Of a DNA stretch of 64,000 nucleotides, positions 57,570-64,000 are shown in pieces. Where the stretch lies: the NCBI GenBank assembly GCA_036936605.1, contig JAUPFV010000001.1, forward strand, positions 244,898,925-244,962,924, given 5' to 3'. Source of the stretch: Limnanthes douglasii subsp. nivea (lineage: Eukaryota > Streptophyta > Magnoliopsida > Brassicales > Limnanthaceae). How positions within the stretch are numbered: the first letter of the stretch is position 1; each line of letters begins with the position of its first letter. The translations under genes were made by a program, and so were the position numbers. The notes beneath the pieces are model-generated. The model was given only the letters and a program-made list of their open reading frames with translations, did no database searches and was not told the DNA's origin.

Positions 57570-60500
57570 TTGATTTTGTTTTATTTCACGAATTTTAAAT
57601 GGTAAATATCTCTCAATTTTTATTACTGAAAATAACTGAAAATATATTTATTTTAAAATTAAATTAATAAATTACAGCAATAAATCGAGTATTCTTAATT
57701 TTTGAATGAGCTAAACTTTACTTAATTAAAAATCTTAACCTGGAATCCCTTTGAGCTAATGTGTTGCGAAGCAAATTTCATTTCTTTTTGTTACATAGCT
57801 GGCGAACAGTAAAAGATAATGGAAAGCGCTTGAAGCGCATAAATGCCACTTGACATGGTAGCGCGTGGTTTAAAAGCATATTCGTTGGTTTGTTTGATGT
57901 TTAGTTTGACTAGTCAAACATTTCATCTTAAAATATAATATTTTTTAAGTTAAGTGTTTAGTTATAAAAGAGAAGTCAGTAAATCAACTATCGAGTTATT
58001 TATTACTATCCAAAATTAGAATTTTTATTCGGTTTTTCCATTTAAAATTTAGATAAAAATATTACCGATTATATATTCGCAGTTGTTTACAACCCTTTAT
58101 TTCTTGATGTTGTGTGCAACTGTGTTATCTGAGAGTTGTTTGCAACTCTCTCGTTTGCAACTCTCTCGTTTGCAACTCCATAATTTAGAAGTCGTCTACA
58201 ACTCCTTCTATTTTCTGAGAGTTGTTTTCAAAGAACTCGCATGTTACTTACTGGTGAAATTTTATTTTTAAAAAAAATATCCTCAATGGATCTAGTTTTG
58301 TTCATCTTAAAAAACAAAAGCGATAATACTTTTATATATTTTTTCCGAGATCCAGATCGAAAGATGTCGATCTTTTAAAAAATAAAATAAAAATAAAAAG
58401 TAAGAAAGAAATTTTTTGGTAACGTAGTTGTGATGAAGAACGAGAGTAGTTCGGATATTAAAATAATGTTAGGTATTAAATGAAAGTTTAATAATTGAAA
58501 TGAATATTAAAAGATAATAAAACGAAATTTAAGCACTACTACTATGACTGTATAATAATTGAATGAATATTTTAAATGTATTTTTTTTTAAAATAACAAA
58601 TATAATTAGTTTGAGTAAGTTTAATTTTATCCATGACGGTTTCCATTAACAAAACAATGGTTTAAAATTTGAAAGTCGAATGGAAAATTAGTTAATTAAG
58701 TAGTAGAAACTCTACTCCAAAACTAAAACACTTCAAATTCTTTTAGTATAGAATATGGAATATTATTTAGTTGATAATTAAAACAACCATAGAACAATAC
58801 TTGTATTACTATCTGAGTTTTAGAATTAGATATACGTTATATTTGTTTTCTTAAAAAAGATTTAATTATATGTAAATAATCAAAATTTTCATATTAGATA
58901 ATATGATATTAGTATATAATAAATTCAATTTAAAAAATAAGTTAGGTTAAAGGGTATATTTGATCTCTATTCGGCATATTTTAATTTAAAAAAAAAGGAA
59001 TGATATATGACGTTTCAAAATATATTGATTAATAATTCTTTTTTAAATGTGTAATAAAATAAATTTATTAAGATTATTATTATTTCAAATAATATATTTA
59101 ATATTTATATAAAATTAAAAAATACGTAAGATTAATTTCTTTTGAGTGGTTATTAAACCAAATGCAAATTGTTTAAGACTTTAGAGACGTGTCTTAGCAT
59201 TGATTATTATCTTAGGATTTTTGTTAAGGGTAGACTAACGGTTGCTCGTCAACAAATGTATTGCCGAAGGACTACATGTGGTATAGGTGGATCAACCTAC
59301 GTTATGTATAGGTAAGATTGTTGGATTCTCTCAAGATAGAGTTGTAGTCAACATTTAGGTGCAAAAACGTTTTGATGGAATCTAATGAGAGTTTGGCCGA
59401 CCACATGCACGTTATTTCCTATTGGTCCAAAAACCTGACCGATGGTGTAGGGGCTAAACTGATGCATGGTGTAAATCTTCGATAAAACTGTTAAAGTTCC
59501 TTATCCAATATGACATGGTTCTGATTCCTTTTTTGATAGCATAGTCGCTCTATTTGATGGGATGGTTCTGATGCTTTTGATCTGAAGCTACAGAGACGGT
59601 CGAGTACTTTGTGGGCTGATACTTCAAATGATGTTGATATTAAGTTTTTGGATTCTTCTTCTTACTAGGTTTCATAATTAATTTGATCGCATATTCGCAT
59701 ATGTATATATTGATTAGATTTCTTATTAATCGAATCTTCTATTGTAATTAGGTTTCCTATTAATTTGGATTTATTATTTTTTATGTTTTTTTTATTTTAA
59801 AGGATTATGACTTTATTATAGTTGCTGATTAATGAGACTTGATGTGGAATGTATGTTGAAACATTAAATTTTTCTATAAATTTATAAATAAAAGAAGTTA
59901 AACAAAGCTATTATTTATGATGTGACCATAATGACAAGAGTGTCAATTTTTTTTAAGTGAGAGATAAAACTCTAGATATTTTGATAGAGATTTAATGTGA
60001 GAGATCAACACTGAATAAATAATTTTGTGAACCACTTTATCTTTGTAACAAAGATTGATTAAATATTTTGTGGTATTTTTATAAATAACTTGTTAATAAA
60101 ATAGTATGTGTTGCTTATGGATGTAGAATTTCTTCACAATCTGAATCACGTTAGATATGTCTCATGTGTTTAGTTTCTTTTACACTTCATTTTTTTGTTG
60201 TAAATCTTGAACATGGTAATTTTTCTTGTTAAGAGGATAAATAACTCATCTTGGTTTTTGACTTAAGACAAATGAAATTTCCAAATAAGTGGTGCGGTTA
60301 GCGTGGAACGATAATATAAGAAGTAGATCGATCGCCAATCTGAAAGTTCGAGAAGTATATCTCACATGAAAACCGAAAGCCACAAAGACAGAGCTCCATA
60401 AAACTTAGTCTAGAAAAAAATTTACTCATCAATTGACTTCAACCTTTGGAGAATTTGGGTTAAGCCTTACCTTGTACATTAGGGATTGGTTACTGTTATC

Positions 60501-60580
60501 GATGATAAACCTACATAGGTTGATGTCGTGGTAATGTCTAAATCTCATAGTGTCTTTATATTAAGCTTATGAGACTAAGT
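57570..60580. other. AT-rich DNA, no gene recognised
   Basis: No coding segment is supported. 58085-58215 holds a short palindromic repeat cluster (listed separately). 59660-60120 may be LTR/leader of the copia element that follows, judged from position only; I saw no tRNA-Met PBS. Confidence 0.5.
58085..58215. repeat. Cluster of GTTGTTTGCAACTC palindromes
   Basis: GAGAGTTGTTTGCAACTCTC is an imperfect palindrome near 58131. It is followed by two further tandem units TTTGCAACTCTCTCG (period 15 bp), with looser copies on both sides. The word GAGTTGTTTGCAACTC also occurs in the MULE at 48280-48296. Confidence 0.75.
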
Positions 60581-60614
60581 ATTGTTTGAGGTATCCGAAG
60601 AGCCTACTACGACG

Positions 60615-60870
60615 AGGATATGGAATCGGTTAGAGGATATATACATGAAGAAGTCATTTACGAACATACTGTATCTTAATAAAAATCTGTACACGTTGTC
60701 TATGGATATTATCAAAGAGATATGAAGGCACCTGGATGATTATAACCGAATCATACTTGACTTGAATACAGTTGGTGTGAAGATGAAGGAAAATTATCAC
60801 AAAATCATCCTCTTATTTTTTATGCAGAGTACGAACACCTCATAGACACCATGATCTGTAGCAAAAATCC
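60615..60870 (+). pseudogene. Copia gag remnant
   Basis: Reads LWNRLEDIYMKKSFTNILYL, then NKNLYTLSMD, HLDDYNRIILDLNTVGVKMK and ENYHKIILL. This follows the plant copia gag pattern (W..LE..Y, L..LKM, H...F..I..DL...G). Interrupted by stops. Confidence 0.75.
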
Positions 60871-61189
60871 CTTACGATGGTCGAAATCAAAAGTACCTTG
60901 AAGTCCAAACATCTTTAAAGGAAAACTATCTTGAAGGGTGGCTCTAAAGAGAACCAACTAAGTGTGAGGGGCCAACCATGAAAGAGAAATTCAAGAAAGA
61001 TGAGAGAAAAATCTTAATCAGAGTCCAAAGAGGCTGGGATGTGGTCTAAAGTTATGTTGGGATGCAAGAAAAAAAGTAATCTCAATAGGAACTATCAAGA
61101 GAAAACAAAGGGCAATAACTATCAAAAGATCGAAGCCATAAATACTATGATGGTGTCTGATTACTATAAGTAAGTTTATGTGTTGGTAA

Positions 61190-61310
61190 CTTCTTATTCT
61201 TGTAGGTTTAGTGATAAATATGTGTTGTATTTTGATGCATCGTTCCACATGACCTTCAATATTCATTGATTTGAAGACCTGAGAATATTTGATGGTGGAA
61301 GGGTTATTTT
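61190..61310 (+). pseudogene. Copia protease remnant
   Basis: YVLYFDASFHMTFNI then FEDLRIFDGGRVIFGNKKS corresponds to the copia protease start. The catalytic DSG is DAS here, so inactive. Confidence 0.7.
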
Positions 61311-61484
61311 TGGTAACAAAAAGTCCCGCAGTGTTAAAAGGCTGGAACGGTTTGGCTTAATTACTCTAAAAGACTTACAAGAGATTAACAATATATAGTA
61401 TATACTCGAATTTAAACATAATAGTTTTTACTGGGAATATTAGATGAGAAAAGTTTTACCTATAAGGGTGAAGATGGAAGATTT

Positions 61485-62220
61485 ATGGTGTTCAAAGGCT
61501 CTCTTGTTCTTATTAAATCCAATAAGACTAATAATGTGTCAGTTCTCGAGGGCTCTATAGTAGGAGGGAGATTTTCTAGTATGGTGAAGAGTTATAGTAG
61601 GTCGTGGCATCACCGGTTGTGGCATTTAAGTGATAAAAAACTTGGCGAACTAAGTAAACAAGGGCTATTAGATGGTACCATATGGTTTAGAAGTTGCAAA
61701 AGTTGTGTATTGGGTAAGACCAAGATAGTAAGACGAAGATGGTGAAGTTTCTTCCCAACAACGAGAACCTACCCGTATGGTACTTTATATTGTCGATTGA
61801 TGTTTATTCCAAAAAAAGTTTGGGTTATACTTTTAAAGACAAAATATGAATTATTTGTTTCCTTTGTGAACTAGAAGATGGTAGTAGAAAGTCAAGCCGG
61901 GAAAATAGCTCCAAACTAATGATGGCGCAAAATTTGTAAAAAACTATTTTACTAGATATTGTGCAAAGTTTGGCATTGTTAGAAACTGAACGTAAGTGGT
62001 ATTCCCCAATAATGTGGGCTTGCTGAAAGAATGAACCGAACTCTGCTGGAATGGGTTAGATGTATGTTTCATACAAATGGTATGGGCTGAAGGTTCTGGG
62101 GAGAAGTTATGACAACAACTACATATATCATCAACAATATTCTATCTACAATGCCTATGGAGATGGTTCATTATCAACTCATATATAGAAATTTCAATCA
62201 TTTCACGAGTCTAAAGCTGG
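61485..62220 (+). pseudogene. Copia integrase remnant
   Basis: 61485-61745 is open and holds SWHHRLWHLSDKKLGELSKQ and SCKSCVLGKTK, the HHCC zinc finger preceding the core. Downstream, in changing frames, are LQTNDGAKFVKNYF (second Asp), GLAERMNRTLLEW-like sequence and a FWGEVM/TTTYIINNILST-type segment. Frameshifts separate them. Confidence 0.8.
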
Positions 62221-62319
62221 TCGAGGTAATTGGTTATCCTTTATCTATTGAAACTCATTGAGATGTTCTTGAAAATGAGACCTATCATGATGGTATCAAG
62301 AGCAGTAATAAAGAGAAGT

Positions 62320-62815
62320 GGCTTACAACCATGAAATAAGATTTGTGATATCTCGAGAAAATAAATGCCTGGATTCTCGTGAATAGCCGAAAGATCATAA
62401 GCTATTTGGGAGTAAATTTATATTCAAGAGGAAGTCATGTATTCTTGATGTTAAATTACCCAAATACTAGGCTAGGCTCGTGGCTAAGGGCTTTACTAAA
62501 AAGAAAGATGTATGTTTCAATGAGATATTTTGGCTAGTTGTGAAACAAACCTCCATTAGGGTTCTATAGCCAATTGTTGCTAGATTTAATCTTGAGCTAG
62601 ACCAAATGGATGTTATTACTTCATTTCTTCATAATGAGTTAAAAGGGATAATTTACATGCGTCACCAACAATAATTTGAAAAACAGAAGGAGGTAATGTG
62701 TATGTTTAAAATAGCTCTATATTGGCTAACACAATCACTCTTGTAGTAGAATAAAAGATTCAATTCTTTTATAATATTTGTCAAATGTGTTCATAACTGG
62801 TATGATAATTAAACA
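62320..62815 (+). pseudogene. Copia reverse transcriptase remnant, truncated
   Basis: Starts with the EKWLTTMK and NAWILV type phrases of the N-terminus, then ARLVAKGFTKKKDV-like, SIRVL..IVARFNLELDQMD, FLHNELKGIIYMR and MFKIALYWLTQS. It breaks off at about 62810, before the YVDD motif. Confidence 0.8.
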
Positions 62816-64000
62816 CACATGTAGATCAAATAGTTTACTATTGTTAGAGAAACCAACAATAATCGAACAAGATCTGAAGAACAAAGTTAACAAAAAAGAA
62901 TAGAAATCCTAAACAAACACAATTTATGTATAGAAGGTTACAAGAATACTTTCAAACACTCATACATTTGTAGAAAAAATCTTCTCTTAGTTTATAAAGA
63001 ATCCATAAATCTCATAATGCATATTCAAGTGTTTATCTTCTACCTTACTACACTTCTACAAAACAGACTCGCAAATCTCGTCTGGATCATCGCTCGTCTT
63101 TTATCTCGTCTCGCCATACATTACAAAGCAATATCTTCTTCTATTTATTGGTGTGAAAACTCCTAATACCCTGATTAATAACCTTCATAAAAACCTAGTT
63201 AATATATAAGACCTAGTTAATAGGAAATCTAATTAATATAGAAAGGAAAAGCAATAGTGTACCCAATTAATATAGAAGATTCAATTAATAGAAAAACCTA
63301 GTTAATGTAAAATATCAAATTAATAAGAAATATAAATAAAAATAAATCTAAGTAATATAGGAAACCCATTTAAAAAACTGACGAATTACTTTGAGCCTAT
63401 ACTTCAAAATTTTACACCTAGACTTATAATGACACTAGTATTCATTATTCCGATGCTCAAACTACTAACCAAAGATAAACTGCCACCTGCACGTCTAGAA
63501 TGGTCAATTATCATGTAGGCCGTGAAATATATCAAGGAAATTTTCTCGAGCAGACCAATCTCTCGACCTCTTACATCCAATAAATCGATAGTAACATATG
63601 TCTGAACTAAATTAAGACCAAATTGAGCAACACTTTATAGCATCTCCACGGTTTGAACATTCAAAACATTCGGCGCATCAAACTTCAAATCAAGACCCAA
63701 ATATATCTTTAGTTGAACTTGGTTTGGGAAGCCCGAGCCTAAACCCAACTTTCTTAGAGGCATCCACAACTCCACCCTTATATTTAAACTCAATCTTAAC
63801 TCCACCTCCACCTCCAAAACCTATTACATCTTTATGATCATCGAAATTCCATGAGCTATTTTTGACTATGATTGTTGTCCCAACAGCTTATTCACTCAAC
63901 CTTTTATTTTGTCCAACCGGTAGAAGTATAAATCTTACTCCAAGTAAGTTACAACTCATGTTCTCAGTAATTTTATGCTTATGGGTACTTTTCAATATTA
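62816..64000. other. AT-rich DNA, perhaps copia-type LTR in minus orientation
   Basis: 63180-63350 carries repeated phrases of the type CTAGTTAATA..AAATCTAATTAATA. Their complement resembles 59690-59790. No coding motif. The short minus ORF at 63635-63817 has a Leu/Val/Glu repeat start and no recognisable family. Confidence 0.4.

Larger units (their letters stand above)
60580..62815 (+). mobile_element. Ty1/copia retrotransposon fragment
   Basis: In + order: gag (about 60615-60870), a poor zinc-knuckle region near 61040-61060, protease (about 61190-61300), GAG-pre-integrase/zinc finger (61485-61745), integrase core (61750-62220) and RT (62320-62810). The order protease-integrase-RT is that of copia. 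It is truncated in RT, lacks RNase H and a clear 3' LTR, and has stops in all parts. Confidence 0.85.

Noticed and set aside
1..64000. tRNA or rRNA genes, organelle DNA insert, host protein-coding gene
   Set aside because: I looked for cloverleaf-like conserved boxes, rRNA phrases and multi-exon host genes and recognised none; absence by eye is not proof.

Overview
This window reads as plant nuclear DNA, most likely from a eudicot, and it contains no host gene that I can support. It is AT-rich. The evidence for a plant is the set of element types: Tat-lineage Ty3/gypsy elements with a second RNase H and an antisense ORF, L1-type LINEs with a DUF4283-like ORF1 and a C-terminal RNase H, a Ty1/copia fragment, and a large Mutator-like element (MULE) carrying a Ulp1-type protease gene with introns. 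I cannot name the species. Almost every coding segment is broken by stops or frameshifts, so this is a repeat-rich, probably heterochromatic stretch.

Layout. 1-5347: AT-rich DNA with short tandem repeats. 5348-16112: complete Tat-lineage LTR retrotransposon (+), 10.8 kb, with two 410-bp LTRs, tRNA-Asp-type PBS, gag, protease remnant, RT/RNase H, second RNase H, integrase, and a minus-strand ORF with its own TATA box. 16113-19100: nothing recognised. 19100-21250: gag-protease fragment of another Tat element (-). 22090-27540: heavily decayed LINE (+). 27541-30650: nothing recognised. 30650-35340: deletion derivative of a third Tat element (-), whose PBS lies next to RT. 36890-43112: full-length LINE (+) flanked by a 16-bp target duplication. 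43129-46064: AT-rich DNA with degenerate tandem repeats. 46074-57560: 11.5-kb MULE flanked by a perfect 9-bp target duplication. 57570-60580: AT-rich DNA. 60580-62815: Ty1/copia fragment (+). 62815-64000: AT-rich DNA, perhaps part of a copia LTR in the other orientation.

The most interesting object is the MULE. Its ends are inverted repeats, each with a TATA box pointing inward. From the left runs a multi-exon gene whose C-terminal part is a Ulp1/C48 cysteine peptidase. Next comes a small acidic ORF with its own TATA box. From the right runs an intron-containing MULE transposase (SWIM finger plus zinc knuckle). All non-coding parts except the smallest introns are packed with copies of one unit, TTCGCA-N8-TGCGAA. 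The spacer is 8 nt in every copy I aligned, and there are about 60 half-sites by hand count. I found none in the inferred exons. This architecture recalls the Arabidopsis VANDAL MULEs, where a transposon-encoded VANC protein binds short motifs accumulated in the element's non-coding DNA and removes methylation. A comparable motif/anti-silencing system here is my inference and the main thing worth testing.

Within the gypsy elements the genes would have worked as usual: gag for the particle, pol for reverse transcription and integration. The antisense ORF (PF04195-like domain plus a long coiled coil) has no known function.
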